Program-made: the position numbers and the translations under genes | The notes under the pieces: model-generated | What the model saw: only the letters and a program-made list of their open reading frames with translations | Databases searched by the model: none | What the model was told of the DNA's origin: nothing | Shown here: positions 8,267 to 18,120 of the stretch, piece after piece | Position numbering within the stretch: the first letter of the stretch is position 1 | How the letters are laid out: each line of letters starts with the position of its first letter | Source of the DNA: Chromatiales bacterium | Lineage (GTDB): Bacteria; Pseudomonadota; Gammaproteobacteria; RBG-16-57-12 | DNA length: 64,000 bases | Reading direction: 5' to 3' | NCBI GenBank assembly: GCA_026989455.1 | Contig: JALSJH010000009.1 | Location: forward strand, 1-64,000

Positions 8267-11014
8267 ATGATTGGTAAAATACTCAATAAAGTTTTCGGTA
8301 GTCGCAATGATCGCGTACTGAAACAGCTAAAAAAACGTGTCGAGCAGATCAATGCGCTGGAATCTAAGGTCAGTGATTTAAGCGATGAAGAGCTAGGTCA
8401 AAAGAGTGTCGAGTTTAAATCTCGCCTAGAACAGGGTGAGACACTTGAGCAGATTTTGCCGGAAGCCTTTGCCGTGGTGCGCGAATCCAGTAAACGTGTC
8501 TTCAAAATGCGCCACTTCGATGTGCAGCTGATTGGTGGCGTTGTGCTCAATGACGGTAAAATATCGGAGATGCGTACCGGAGAGGGCAAGACCTTGATGT
8601 CTACACTGCCGGTCTATCTCAACGCCCTGACCGGCAAGAGTGTTCATGTGGTTACCGTGAATGACTACCTGGCAAAGCGAGATGCCGAGTGGATGGGGCG
8701 CTTGTATACTTTTTTGGGGTTGAGTACCGGAGTGATCTATTCGGGACAAAGTGCTGAAGAGAAACGAGCCGCCTACCAAGCCGATATCACCTACGGTACT
8801 AATAACGAGTACGGCTTCGACTATCTGCGCGACAACATGGCGTTCTCCATTGAAAACAAAGTACAGCGTGGTTTGGGCTTTGCCGTGGTGGATGAGGTGG
8901 ATTCAATCCTGATTGATGAGGCGCGTACCCCTCTGGTTATTTCCGGCCCTGTCGAGGGTAGCCCGGACATTTACAATAAAATAAACGCACTTATTCCATC
9001 GCTGGTGAAGCAGGAGATGGAAGAGCCTGAGGATGAGGCGGACATCAAGGACTTCACGGTTGATGAAAAAAGCCGCCAGGTTTTTCTGACTGAATTAGGT
9101 CATCAAAAGGCAGAAGACCTTTTAGCGGAAGCGGGAATCCTGCCCGAAGGTGAAAGCCTCTATGATGTCGGTAATATTGGTCTAGTTCATCAGCTGAATG
9201 CCTGCCTGCGCGCACACTATCTCTATCAACGTAATGTGCATTACATTGTGCGTGATAATGAGGCGGTTATTGTCGATGAGTTTACCGGGCGTACCATGTC
9301 CGGACGACGTTGGTCTGAAGGGTTGCACCAAGCGATTGAGGCGAAAGAGGGATTGCCGATTCAGGCAGAGAACCAAACGCTGGCATCGATTACTTTCCAA
9401 AACTATTTCCGGCTCTATGACAAGCTCTCCGGGATGACCGGTACCGCCGATACTGAGGCGTTTGAGCTTCAGGATATCTATGGTCTGGAGGTGGTTGTTA
9501 TCCCAACCAATCGCACCATACGGCGGACTGATCATGGTGATGTGGTCTTCTTATCGAAAGAAGAGAAATACCATGCGGCGGTTGATGAGATTAAAAAGTG
9601 CCAAGCTGCGGGTCAGCCCGTGTTGGTTGGCAGCTCGTCGATAGAGGCCTCAGAGACGCTGGACACGCTGTTGAGTAAGGCCGGTATTAAACATGAAGTG
9701 TTGAATGCCAAGCAGCATGCCCGTGAAGCACAGATCATTGCAGAGGCAGGCCGCCCGGGTGCGGTAACCATCGCCACACACATGGCAGGCCGGGGTACCG
9801 ATATTGTACTGGGTGGTAATTTTGAAGTAGAGATGCAGATGCGCGGTGATGATATTACCGATCAGCAGCGTGAAGAGCTCTACCAAGATTGGCAGCAGCG
9901 CCATGAAGCGGTGATTGCCAGTGGTGGCCTGCATGTTATAGGCACTGAGCGTAATGAATCGCGCCGTGTTGATAATCAGTTGCGTGGCCGTGCAGGGCGA
10001 CAGGGTGACCCGGGCTCCAGCCGATTTTATATCTCAATGGAAGATGATCTGATGCGTATTTTTGCCTCAGACCGTATCGCCAACATGATGCAAAAGTTGG
10101 GGATGCAAGAGGGTGAATCTATCGAACACCCCTGGGTCTCCCGCGCCATTGAAAACTCTCAACGTAAGGTTGAAGGACATAACTTCGATATTCGTAAGCA
10201 GCTGCTTGAGTACGATGATGTCGCAAATGATCAGCGTAAGGTTGTCTACGATCAGCGTGACGAGCTGATGGCGGCGGACGATATCTCCGAGACTATAACC
10301 GAGATGCGTACTTCGGTTATAAATGATGTGATCAGTCGCTTTATTCCCCCTGCAAGCCTTGAAGAGCAGTGGGATATTCCGGCGCTGGAAGAGACGCTTA
10401 AAGAGGATTTTGCAACTGAGCTGGCGATTCAAGATTGGCTGGCAGAGGATGACGACCTGCATGAGGAGCCACTGCGTAAGAGGATTATTGATGAGATAAC
10501 CGCTATTTATGCCGAGAAAGAGGAGCAGGCGGGCAGTGATGTGATGCGCCGCTTCGAGAAAGAGGTGATGCTGAATGTGCTGGATCACCTCTGGAAGGAT
10601 CACCTGGCCGCAATGGATTACCTTCGCCAGGGCATTGGTTTACGCAGTTATGCCGCGAAAAATCCGAAGCAGGAGTATAAGCGTGAAGCTTTTGCACTCT
10701 TCAGCTCACTGCTGGAAAACATTCAGATGGATGTTATTAAAGTACTGAGTCGAGTCAAGTTCTTGTCAGACGAAGATGTGCAGAGGGTTGAAGAGGAGCG
10801 CAGGCAGCGAGATGAGGTGGAGTATAAGCACGACCAGGTAACCGCGATGCAGAGCCAGGTACAAGAGGCGGGTTCGGCCGCTTTTGCCAAGCCAGCAAAG
10901 CGAGCTGAAGAGGCTCAGCCCTATGTTCGCGAAGGCCAGAAAGTGGGTCGAAATGACCCTTGCCCCTGTGGTTCAGGGAAAAAGTATAAACGTTGCCATG
11001 GTGAGCTGGGCTAG
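8267..11014 (+). CDS. secA: Preprotein translocase ATPase SecA
   Basis: Motor ATPase that drives unfolded preproteins through SecYEG at the inner membrane. The 915 residues begin with the conserved [16 protein letters not shown]. Walker A is MRTGEGKTL (residue about 104) and the DEAD-like motif is [17 protein letters not shown]. The preprotein cross-linking domain follows, then the second RecA domain with [10 protein letters not shown]-like [15 protein letters not shown] and the helical wing domain. The C-terminus carries the zinc/SecB-binding motif [14 protein letters not shown]. Length and domain order are complete. It is probably monocistronic, since the next gene is on the opposite strand. 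Confidence 0.98.
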   Translation: MIGKILNKVFGSRNDRVLKQLKKRVEQINALESKVSDLSDEELGQKSVEFKSRLEQGETLEQILPEAFAVVRESSKRVFKMRHFDVQLIGGVVLNDGKISEMRTGEGKTLMSTLPVYLNALTGKSVHVVTVNDYLAKRDAEWMGRLYTFLGLSTGVIYSGQSAEEKRAAYQADITYGTNNEYGFDYLRDNMAFSIENKVQRGLGFAVVDEVDSILIDEARTPLVISGPVEGSPDIYNKINALIPSLVKQEMEEPEDEADIKDFTVDEKSRQVFLTELGHQKAEDLLAEAGILPEGESLYDVGNIGLVHQLNACLRAHYLYQRNVHYIVRDNEAVIVDEFTGRTMSGRRWSEGLHQAIEAKEGLPIQAENQTLASITFQNYFRLYDKLSGMTGTADTEAFELQDIYGLEVVVIPTNRTIRRTDHGDVVFLSKEEKYHAAVDEIKKCQAAGQPVLVGSSSIEASETLDTLLSKAGIKHEVLNAKQHAREAQIIAEAGRPGAVTIATHMAGRGTDIVLGGNFEVEMQMRGDDITDQQREELYQDWQQRHEAVIASGGLHVIGTERNESRRVDNQLRGRAGRQGDPGSSRFYISMEDDLMRIFASDRIANMMQKLGMQEGESIEHPWVSRAIENSQRKVEGHNFDIRKQLLEYDDVANDQRKVVYDQRDELMAADDISETITEMRTSVINDVISRFIPPASLEEQWDIPALEETLKEDFATELAIQDWLAEDDDLHEEPLRKRIIDEITAIYAEKEEQAGSDVMRRFEKEVMLNVLDHLWKDHLAAMDYLRQGIGLRSYAAKNPKQEYKREAFALFSSLLENIQMDVIKVLSRVKFLSDEDVQRVEEERRQRDEVEYKHDQVTAMQSQVQEAGSAAFAKPAKRAEEAQPYVREGQKVGRNDPCPCGSGKKYKRCHGELG

Positions 11015-11127
11015 TGTTTAGTGCTTTGTAGCCCGCTGTGAGTCTGGGCAGTTTATGAGTTATACGCGCAATCTCACTTCTCTATTGATTTAACTCGTAT
11101 AGCGTCTGGGAGGCGCTGAGTAAGCCA

Positions 11128-11448
11128 TTATTTATACGCTTCATCTATGATAAGCGTATCCTCTTCAAGTGAATATGTTTCGAGGTACTTCACAAGGCGC
11201 ACTCTCTCCTGAGCGGTGAGTGGTGGCTGCAGCTGCAGGTGCTTTTTATCCAGTCCCCGCTCTATCAGCGTGAGTAGGCGCTCCCATTGGTAGTCGTGGT
11301 ATAGCTCTGCGACAACCGGTTTATGACAGCTGCCACAGCGTGTCTGATAAAATGAGAACTCATCTGAGGTCACGGAGGGCGGCGGCGGCCTAAAGCTGCA
11401 CGCGGTGACCATGGCTGCCATTATTGCGAGTGTAACGACCCTTTTCAT
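11128..11448 (-). CDS. Small monohaem c-type cytochrome-like lipoprotein
   Basis: A 106-residue protein with a lipoprotein signal: MKRVVTLAIMAAMVTACS, where the lipobox cysteine follows A. After a proline-rich linker a single haem c motif appears, CGSCH (CxxCH), then a helical segment to the end. A candidate sixth ligand methionine is not obvious, so haem may be high-spin, bis-His or ligated otherwise. It lies 59 bases downstream of the sigma-54 activator on the same strand, so it is likely in one operon with the two-component pair. Function unknown; electron transfer or redox sensing would be inference. Confidence 0.75.
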   Translation of the reverse strand: MKRVVTLAIMAAMVTACSFRPPPPSVTSDEFSFYQTRCGSCHKPVVAELYHDYQWERLLTLIERGLDKKHLQLQPPLTAQERVRLVKYLETYSLEEDTLIIDEAYK

Positions 11449-11507
11449 TTATCATCCTCTAGGGGGAGTATCCCCACTCTTTATCCGAGATTTTTCGTGC
11501 AACGCTC

Positions 11508-12857
11508 TTATTTTATTTTGTATTTTTCCAGGCGGTAATCGAGCGTGTGCCGGCTAATGCCCAGCAGCCGTGCCGCCTGACTCTTGTTGCCTTGTGTTCG
11601 GGCCAGCGCTTGTTCGATTAACTGACGCTCCAGTTCGGCCAAATTAACCCCTTCAGGGGGCAGCTCCCAGCTGTTTGATTGCGTGTTACTGCTGAGATCG
11701 GCTTGTAGCGTCTCAGGGTTTAGCTCTTTATTTGCGTAGAGCAGTACCCAGCGTTCACAGAGGTTTTTCAGTTGGCGCACATTACCTGGCCAGCCAAAAT
11801 TTTCAATCAATTTGGCACCAGCGGGGGTGAATGCGGCGGGCTGTCGGTTGTGACTGGCGGCGGACTGCTCGAGAAACATATTGGCTAGCGGCATAATGTC
11901 TTCTCTACGCTCACGCAGTGCCGGTAGGTGCAGGGTGATGACGCTGAGTCGGTAGTAGAGATCCTCCCGGAATGACCCCTCTTTCATCATGGCGTGTAGA
12001 TCTTTGTGGGTGGCGGCAATAACCCGCACATCAACATGGCGCGGGGCATCGGCTCCAATGGCCTGAATCTCCCCCTCTTGTAGAAAACGCAATAGTTTCA
12101 CTTGCGCACTGAGCGGCAGGTCACCAATCTCATCCAGTAGCAGTGTGCCGTTGTCCGCCGCCGCAATGCGTCCATCCCGTGCTTGGCTTGCGCCGGTAAA
12201 AGCCCCTTTGGTATGTCCAAATAGCTCCGCCTCCACTAGCTGCTCAGGCAGTGCGCCACAATTAACCACAATCCAGGCATTGTCTGCCCGATGTGAATGA
12301 CGGTGAATGCTTTGAGCAAGGTGCTCTTTGCCGGTGCCGGTCTCGCCGTTGATCAAAACATTGGCATCCGTATCCGCAATGCTATGGGCCTGTTGGTAGA
12401 GCAGTTGCATTTTATCCGAGCGGCTCTGTAGCTCTCCATTCTGGGCTGTCTGGAGTGCTTGGCGCAGACGTCTGTTCTCCCCTTTTAGTTTAGCGACCTG
12501 AATAGCGCGCTCCAGGATAGAGAGCACCTGCTCCTCTTTGAAGGGTTTTACCAGAAAATCAAAAGCGCCGGTTTTCATAATATCAACAGCGGCCTCGACA
12601 CTGGCGTAGGCTGTCATGACAATAACCGTGGCGAAGGGGTCGACCTCAAGTACCGATTGCAGTAGTGCATGGCCATCTTGTATCGGCATTCGCAGGTCGG
12701 TGAGCAGTAGGTCAGGTTGTTGTTCTTGGTAGATTTTAAATGCTTCGGCACCGTGGCACGCTTGCAGAACCTGATAACCCGCATCTTCCAATTGAAAGGC
12801 CAGCACTTCACGAATGCCGGGGTCATCGTCTGCAATGAGAATAAGTGGTACTGACAT
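11508..12857 (-). CDS. Sigma-54-dependent response regulator (NtrC family)
   Basis: Transcription activator (449 aa) that remodels sigma-54 RNA polymerase using ATP. The receiver domain (1-120) has the phospho-acceptor in DLLLTDLRMPIQDG. The AAA+ domain (about 140-375) has Walker A GETGTGKE, the sigma-54 contact loop GAFTGA and Walker B LLLDEIGDLP. The C-terminal Fis-type helix-turn-helix ends NKSQAARLLGISRHTLDYRL. All key residues are present. It starts just after the kinase stop (one base between), so the two are coupled. The target genes are unknown; the cytochrome lipoprotein downstream is the only linked candidate. Confidence 0.93.
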   Translation of the reverse strand: MSVPLILIADDDPGIREVLAFQLEDAGYQVLQACHGAEAFKIYQEQQPDLLLTDLRMPIQDGHALLQSVLEVDPFATVIVMTAYASVEAAVDIMKTGAFDFLVKPFKEEQVLSILERAIQVAKLKGENRRLRQALQTAQNGELQSRSDKMQLLYQQAHSIADTDANVLINGETGTGKEHLAQSIHRHSHRADNAWIVVNCGALPEQLVEAELFGHTKGAFTGASQARDGRIAAADNGTLLLDEIGDLPLSAQVKLLRFLQEGEIQAIGADAPRHVDVRVIAATHKDLHAMMKEGSFREDLYYRLSVITLHLPALRERREDIMPLANMFLEQSAASHNRQPAAFTPAGAKLIENFGWPGNVRQLKNLCERWVLLYANKELNPETLQADLSSNTQSNSWELPPEGVNLAELERQLIEQALARTQGNKSQAARLLGISRHTLDYRLEKYKIK

Positions 12858-12858
12858 G

Positions 12859-13971
12859 CTATGCCCTTGGGATAGTTAATGTGAAGCGGGTGACCCCATC
12901 GCTGCTCTGGCAGTCGAGTGTACCATCATGTGATTCGACAATTCTTGCACCAATGGCCAAGCCGAGACCGGTGCCCTCGGCACGGGTGGTGAAAAAGGGA
13001 TCGAAGATGTGTCTTCGGTCATCTTCACTGATGGCTGGCCCATGGTTGCTAATGATGAGGTACCAATTATTCTCATCCAGAGATGAGTTCATGCTGACCG
13101 TGGTGTGAGGGTCTGAAAACTGCAAGGCGTTGAGCACCAGGTTGAGTATGACCCGCTGAAGTTGATCTCGATCACCGTGTATTTTTGTATTTGCAGGGTG
13201 TGCTTGGGTAAATTTGAGTGAGAGACCTTGGCTTTTGGCTTGTGGTTTGGCGGTCTCCAAAACATCATTGCACAAATCGAGTGGGTTGATGGGTTCGAGA
13301 GAGGCTTTGGGTGGCCGGGCATATTGCAGAACATGCTGGGTAATATCGTCTAGGCGAGTAATCTCTTTTTCTAGTCGGCTCAGCAGGGTGGCGGCTCTTT
13401 CCGGGTTGCTGGCAATACTGCGTTTAAGCAGGTCAACCGCCCCTTGCATGCTGGTCAGCGGATTGCGCACCTCATGGGCAATACCGGCGGCCATCTGGCC
13501 GAGTGCCGCCAGTTGTTCGGCACGTCTGGCGCGTTCATAGCTTAGGGTCAGCTCTTGCAGTGCCTGGTCACGCTGTTGTGCGGTGCGGCGGTGACGCTCT
13601 AACTCATCTTTGATTCGATCACTTAGCCAACCGGTTGTCAGGCCAACGACCACCAATAGCACCATGTCGCTGACAACCGGAATACTAAACATATATTCAG
13701 TGTGCAGGTGTGGCAGCAGGTAATGGGGGTAGAGTGCTGCGGCAATAATGGCCACCAGGGTTCCGCCCAGCACGCCTGAGATGAATCCAGCAAGAATAAC
13801 CGGGATGAAGAACAGCTTTTGGGTGACCACCATCAGCAGCGACATATCAGGAATCTGCATGCTGTTGTGTGCAATGGTGATGCTGGCCAAGAGAAGTATG
13901 ATGATGCTCCACTGCACTCTTGGTGAAAAATCAAAAAAGAGGTAAGTGAGTGAACGGAGGTATTTTCTCAT
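12859..13971 (-). CDS. Membrane sensor histidine kinase
   Basis: A 370-residue kinase partnered with the adjoining sigma-54 activator. Residues about 18-125 hold four hydrophobic segments (for example WSIIILLLASITI, FFIPVILAGFISGVLGG, VVSDMVLLVVVGLT) with no large periplasmic domain, so it may sense a membrane or intracellular signal. A coiled coil leads to the H-box GIAHEVRNPLTSM. The ATPase domain has N-box NLVLNALQFSD, IFDPFFTTRAEGTGLGL and a final G-box. The pair is organised like NtrB/ZraS-type systems, but the ligand cannot be inferred. Confidence 0.9.
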   Translation of the reverse strand: MRKYLRSLTYLFFDFSPRVQWSIIILLLASITIAHNSMQIPDMSLLMVVTQKLFFIPVILAGFISGVLGGTLVAIIAAALYPHYLLPHLHTEYMFSIPVVSDMVLLVVVGLTTGWLSDRIKDELERHRRTAQQRDQALQELTLSYERARRAEQLAALGQMAAGIAHEVRNPLTSMQGAVDLLKRSIASNPERAATLLSRLEKEITRLDDITQHVLQYARPPKASLEPINPLDLCNDVLETAKPQAKSQGLSLKFTQAHPANTKIHGDRDQLQRVILNLVLNALQFSDPHTTVSMNSSLDENNWYLIISNHGPAISEDDRRHIFDPFFTTRAEGTGLGLAIGARIVESHDGTLDCQSSDGVTRFTLTIPRA

Positions 13972-14067
13972 GTTGCTCGCTTCTGGCGTGGATAAGGTTT
14001 CTCTGTTCAGTGTATCATTGGTTATTGTTTGGCGATATTTTCACGAGCCTATTTTGAGGAATTGATA

Positions 14068-15288
14068 ATGGCGGTTGGCACCACAGAATTACCCACCATG
14101 CGACCCATTGGCGGCGTGCGTTTGGCCGCGGTGAGTGCGGGGATTAAAAAGCCAGGTCGAGATGATGTGGTTTTGCTTGAACTATCGGAATCGACGCGCT
14201 GTGCGGCGGCTTTTACGCAGAACGCCTTCTGTGCCGCCCCCGTGGTTATCGCCAGGCAGCACCTGAATGCAGCGGCTCCCCGTTATCTGTTGATCAATAC
14301 CGGAAATGCCAATGCGGGTACTGGTGATGCGGGGTTGCAGGCTGCACAGCAGAGTTGCCACTCACTGGCCCGGGCTGCCGGTTGTCGGGATAATCAGGTT
14401 TTACCGTTCTCAACTGGAGTGATTGGTGAGACTCTGCCCGTTGAAAAGATTGAAGCGGTGCTGCCTGAGGCGGTTGCTAAGCTTGATGAGCAGGGCTGGA
14501 AAGAGGCGGCTTGGGGCATTTTGACAACCGATACGGTTGCCAAAGGAGCCTCATTTGAAGTTGATATTGATGGGCATACGGTAACCATTAGTGGAATATC
14601 AAAGGGGTCCGGCATGATCCGCCCGGATATGGCCACCATGCTGGCCTATATTGCCACCGATGCGGCGATTGCCCAGCCACTGTTGACTCAATGCCTAAAA
14701 AATCTGCTTAACCGTTCATTTAACCGGATCACCGTTGATGGTGATACCTCAACTAATGATGCCTGCCTATTGATCGCTTCAGGTGCCAGTACGCTCCCTG
14801 AGCTGAGTGATGAGAGTGATCCTCGATATAAAACACTGTTTTCAGCTTTGAGTGCGGCTTTTGAAACCTTGGCGCAAAAAATTGTCCGTGATGGTGAGGG
14901 TGCAACCAAATTGATTACCGTCGATGTACTTGAAGCGGCCAGTGACGCAGAGGCGCAAGCGGTCGCCTACACAGTGGCGCACTCACCGCTGGTGAAAACT
15001 GCTTTTTTTGCCAGCGATCCAAATTGGGGGCGTATTTTGGCTGCCGTGGGTCGAGCCGGTGTTGAGGCGTTGGTTTTGGAGCAGATCGAGATCTACCTTG
15101 ATGATCTTTGCATCGTGAAAGGTGGGGGCAGAGCCGAGACGTATCGTGAAGAGCTTGGGCAGCAGGTGATGATGGGTGATGAGATTACCATTACCATTAA
15201 GCTGGCGCGGGGTGCTGTGAACTGTACGGTATGGACCTGCGATTTTAGCTACGACTATGTGAAAATAAATGCAGAATATCGAACCTAA
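14068..15288 (+). CDS. argJ: Bifunctional glutamate N-acetyltransferase/amino-acid acetyltransferase ArgJ
   Basis: Arginine biosynthesis enzyme that transfers acetyl from N-acetylornithine to glutamate; some members also use acetyl-CoA. The single chain of 406 aa is cut autocatalytically before the threonine in KGSGMIRPDMATMLAYIATD, giving alpha and beta chains; that motif is intact. ATG 14068 is chosen because TGAGGA lies seven bases upstream and the protein then starts MAVGTTELP. The track's 14029 start has no such support. The end overlaps the Nudix gene by 20 bases. Confidence 0.95.
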   Translation: MAVGTTELPTMRPIGGVRLAAVSAGIKKPGRDDVVLLELSESTRCAAAFTQNAFCAAPVVIARQHLNAAAPRYLLINTGNANAGTGDAGLQAAQQSCHSLARAAGCRDNQVLPFSTGVIGETLPVEKIEAVLPEAVAKLDEQGWKEAAWGILTTDTVAKGASFEVDIDGHTVTISGISKGSGMIRPDMATMLAYIATDAAIAQPLLTQCLKNLLNRSFNRITVDGDTSTNDACLLIASGASTLPELSDESDPRYKTLFSALSAAFETLAQKIVRDGEGATKLITVDVLEAASDAEAQAVAYTVAHSPLVKTAFFASDPNWGRILAAVGRAGVEALVLEQIEIYLDDLCIVKGGGRAETYREELGQQVMMGDEITITIKLARGAVNCTVWTCDFSYDYVKINAEYRT

Positions 15289-16246
15289 GCGGAGTAGAGA
15301 AAAAAAGAGCACTCATGTGGCGGTGGGTGTTATTGGCAACGATAAAGGCGAAGTTTTAATCGCTCAACGCCACGTGCACCAGCATCAAGGGGGGTGTTGG
15401 GAGTTTCCGGGAGGCAAGGTTGAGTTCAATGAAAGTGTAGAGCAGGCGCTCTATCGAGAGCTACATGAAGAGCTATCAATAGAGGCGATGCAGGCGACTC
15501 CTCTGATCACCATTCCGTTTGAGTATCCAGCGTATCATGTCATATTGGATGTTTGGCGAGTGACTGCCTACAACGGAGTGCCGCGTGGCTGTGAGGGGCA
15601 GCCGCTCGCTTGGGTCAGCGTGGATCAACTGGATGAATTCTCCTTTCCAGAGGCCAATCGAGCCATTATTAGCGCGATACGACTCCCTTCACGCTATTTG
15701 ATTACCGGTAGTCCGGCGGATAACCCCGAGTTGTTTATGCAGCGGCTTGAAAAAGCACTGAAACGAGGGCGTACACTGGTTCAACTACGGGCAAAAACAT
15801 TGAGTGATCAGGCGTTTCTCTCTTTGGCCGAGCGGGTTGTTGCACGGTGTCATTACTATGGTGCGAAATTGTTGTTGAATGGTGATCCGTCACTCATGGC
15901 AGCGTTGCCGGAGGTGGACGGGATTCAACTCTCCAGCCAGCGTAGTTGTGGGTTTAGTGAGCGCCCCATTGCGGCAGATAAGCTGCTGGGGGTCTCCTGC
16001 CACACGCTGGAGCAACTTCAGCATGCGGTGAAGATTGATGCAGACTTTGCACTGCTTTCACCAGTGCTGCAAACCGCAACCCATCCAGATGCAGTGCCAC
16101 TTGGCTGGCAGCAGTTTGCAGCACTGGTTGAGCAAATACCGCTACCGGTCTATGCCTTGGGTGGTATGAATATCTCTCTGGAAAATAAAGCACACCAACA
16201 GGGCGGGCAGGGTATTGCAGCAATCAGTGCTTTATGGGATGTGTGA
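15269..16246 (+). CDS. Nudix hydrolase fused to ThiE/TenI-like domain (MutT-like)
   Basis: Two-domain protein (325 aa). Residues about 15-135 are a MutT-type Nudix domain with an intact Nudix box, GGKVEFNESVEQALYRELHEEL, expected to hydrolyse oxidised dGTP or related nucleotides. Residues about 145-325 resemble the thiamine-phosphate synthase (TIM-barrel) family, with LLLNGDPSLM, DGIQLSSQ and YALGGMN. This fusion is common in gammaproteobacteria, usually after argJ, and the barrel's catalytic role there is unclear. It overlaps argJ by 20 bases, suggesting co-translation. The convergent yacG lies head-on immediately after. Confidence 0.9.
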   Translation: MQNIEPKRSREKKSTHVAVGVIGNDKGEVLIAQRHVHQHQGGCWEFPGGKVEFNESVEQALYRELHEELSIEAMQATPLITIPFEYPAYHVILDVWRVTAYNGVPRGCEGQPLAWVSVDQLDEFSFPEANRAIISAIRLPSRYLITGSPADNPELFMQRLEKALKRGRTLVQLRAKTLSDQAFLSLAERVVARCHYYGAKLLLNGDPSLMAALPEVDGIQLSSQRSCGFSERPIAADKLLGVSCHTLEQLQHAVKIDADFALLSPVLQTATHPDAVPLGWQQFAALVEQIPLPVYALGGMNISLENKAHQQGGQGIAAISALWDV

Positions 16247-16429
16247 TTATGACTCGTTATCAAGTGGGTTAACGGCAGCAGGCTCACCCTTGATTCGATG
16301 CCCTTCACTTGCCCACTCACCCAGGTCAATTAATTTACAGCGCTCACTGCAAAAGGGCCGCCAGTGCGATTCGGCTTCCCATTTGACACTCTTTTGACAG
16401 GTGGGGCATTTTACTTGGGTGATGCTCAT
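16247..16429 (-). CDS. yacG: DNA gyrase inhibitor / zinc protein YacG
   Basis: A 60-residue zinc-binding protein. Four cysteines are arranged as CPTC near the N-terminus and FCSERC at residues about 27-32, then the family signature [14 protein letters not shown]. In E. coli YacG binds GyrB and inhibits supercoiling. Its start overlaps the stop of zapD (ATGA). It abuts the Nudix gene tail-to-tail with no gap, leaving no room for a terminator. Confidence 0.93.
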   Translation of the reverse strand: MSITQVKCPTCQKSVKWEAESHWRPFCSERCKLIDLGEWASEGHRIKGEPAAVNPLDNES

Positions 16430-17193
16430 AATCCGCTCAGTGTAAGTTGAAAGTTAACAGGTTTGTGTACTTGTTGAGGGCGTGAGGTGATCGATGCCTC
16501 CATAAAGCGAACCGTGAAGCGGTGGCGACCACCACTCACCTCTGGAAAGGTATTATCCTCTGGGTTGACGCCGATTCTAATCATTTGATAGTGATTGCTG
16601 CTCTCCAGCGCCTGTTGGAAAAAACCATTGTCGGCCACTTTTTTCTGCGGTGAGGCGCTTTCACGCATAAGCTTGATCAGCAGGTCATTGGCGTGGCGCA
16701 CCGGGCGTAGAAGTTGATGCCACAGCTTAAGATCGTATTGGCGGTTTTCAACCGATTGCTCCAGCCAAAAATGGAGCATCGGCAAGTCAAAGTCACAGGT
16801 GCCCCCGGCAATGGCTGAGCGCTGCTTGATATTGTTGATTAGCTCGTTTTGACGTAACTCCTGTCCCAGCACACCACTGATTCCAATCAGTTGATCAGAG
16901 TAACTATCTAACTGCTGCAGAATGGTATCCAGTTGTTTTTTATCGACCTCTGGTCGCTCTTTTAGCTGGGACAGCGCATTGCCTTGGCGCTCCATCTCTT
17001 TGATATATTCGGTTTTCAAGTCTGCGCGGTTAAGTACCTCGAGAATATCGATTAGCGAATTGAGGGCACCACGGCTATCCCAGCAGGTCTGGCCCGCAAG
17101 AAAGTGATCACTCTGTTGAAAGAGTAGCTCCAGACGGAGCAAGGTACGTACTCGTTCATTGAGAGGTTGTTCGTAGTAGACCATTTTTTGCAC
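16426..17193 (-). CDS. zapD: Cell division protein ZapD
   Basis: FtsZ-associated protein (255 aa) that cross-links FtsZ filaments at the division ring. Family segments include [19 protein letters not shown] at the start, [14 protein letters not shown] in the middle, and [14 protein letters not shown] near the end. The conserved minus-strand order coaE-zapD-yacG is kept, although 226 bases separate coaE and zapD. That gap is AT-rich with short palindromic AAATTTTAAATTT-like pieces but no gene that I can see. Confidence 0.92.
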   Translation of the reverse strand: MQKMVYYEQPLNERVRTLLRLELLFQQSDHFLAGQTCWDSRGALNSLIDILEVLNRADLKTEYIKEMERQGNALSQLKERPEVDKKQLDTILQQLDSYSDQLIGISGVLGQELRQNELINNIKQRSAIAGGTCDFDLPMLHFWLEQSVENRQYDLKLWHQLLRPVRHANDLLIKLMRESASPQKKVADNGFFQQALESSNHYQMIRIGVNPEDNTFPEVSGGRHRFTVRFMEASITSRPQQVHKPVNFQLTLSGL

Positions 17194-17419
17194 AAAGTTA
17201 TCCGGTGGCGAAGCAATTTGTGCGATTGTCTAACACTTTGGGGCTTCTGACAAATGCTTGTCACCTAAATCCTGCAACTGTTCACTCTCACTCAGCGCAA
17301 GCTCTCGATCCGTATCGAAATTTTAAATTTTCGTCAATCACAATAAGGATTGCGCTCAAATTTAAAATTCCGCTACAAATCAATATCTTGCACTGCGCAA
17401 GCATGATCACTTGCAGGAT

Positions 17420-18022
17420 CTAGGTGTCTGCCAGTTTCAAGTATTTCAGGTGCAGTTGTTGTACTTTTTCTTGCAGATCATCGATGCTGCCACTGTTCTC
17501 AATGGTGTCGTCTGCCGCTTGCAGGCGATCTTGCCGACTCATTTGTGAGCCAAGAATGGCTCTAGCTGATTTTTCATCAATATGGTCTCTCAGCATGGTG
17601 CGTTGTAGTTGCTGCTGCACCGGAGTATCAATAACTAAAACCCGCTCGACTGCACTCTGCCAGTGGTTCTCCAGTAGCAGCGGAATGCTCAAGATACAGT
17701 AGGGGGCGTTGTGGGATGCATCACTGCTTTTTTCCAGTATCCGCTGTCGAATGAGTGGGTGCAGAATGGCCTCTAGTTGCTGACGTTTTTCCGGGTTGGA
17801 GAAGATGATTTCACGCAGCTCTCGGCGCTTTAGCTGGCCACTGTTGTCGACTATTTGCCCACCAAACAGTCTGCTTATCTCCGGTAGGGCAGGTTGCCCA
17901 GGAGCCGTCACCTCCCGGGCAATCAGGTCGGCATCAATAATGGGTATGCCCAGTGAGGAGAAGAGCTCTGTTACCGTGGTTTTTCCTGAGCCAATACCAC
18001 CGGTTAAACCTATTTTTAGCAT
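17420..18022 (-). CDS. coaE: Dephospho-CoA kinase CoaE
   Basis: Final step of coenzyme A synthesis, phosphorylating the 3'-hydroxyl of dephospho-CoA (200 aa). The P-loop is GLTGGIGSGKTTV at the N-terminus, followed by PIIDADLIAREV, the HPLIR segment and the lid DHIDEKSARAILGSQMS. The real start is ATG 18022; the ORF track extends to 18133 through repeat C and the end of pilD, which is not plausible coding. The gene lies downstream of pilD in the usual order, separated by a mini repeat C. Confidence 0.95.
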   Translation of the reverse strand: MLKIGLTGGIGSGKTTVTELFSSLGIPIIDADLIAREVTAPGQPALPEISRLFGGQIVDNSGQLKRRELREIIFSNPEKRQQLEAILHPLIRQRILEKSSDASHNAPYCILSIPLLLENHWQSAVERVLVIDTPVQQQLQRTMLRDHIDEKSARAILGSQMSRQDRLQAADDTIENSGSIDDLQEKVQQLHLKYLKLADT

Positions 18023-18072
18023 GCTGAGAACTCTGCAGGTTAGTACAGCGACAATATAACATGGTCGCTGTA

Positions 18073-18120
18073 CTAGGAGCTTTTCCGTAGTAGGCTCTTT
18101 CTTCTCGGACAGCCTCCTAG
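18073..18120. repeat. Repeat family C, 48-bp mini-derivative
   Basis: On the minus strand it reads CTAGGAGGCTGTCCGAGAAG, then AAAGAGCCTACTACGGAAAA, then GCTCCTAG. The first 40 bases match the left end of the full repeat C at 46047-46212, followed by a terminal CTAG. It is thus an internally deleted copy between pilD and coaE. The CTAGG end supplies the TAG stop codon of pilD (18117-18119). It lacks a T-tract. Confidence 0.75.

Noticed and set aside
9182-9535. 117-residue ORF opposite secA, and similar shadows opposite ileS and rnfC
   Set aside because: They follow the codon pattern of the real gene on the other strand and carry no independent signal.
10067-10603. 178-residue ORF opposite secA
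   Set aside because: It is a shadow of the secA reading frame on the other strand, without Shine-Dalgarno or recognisable domain.
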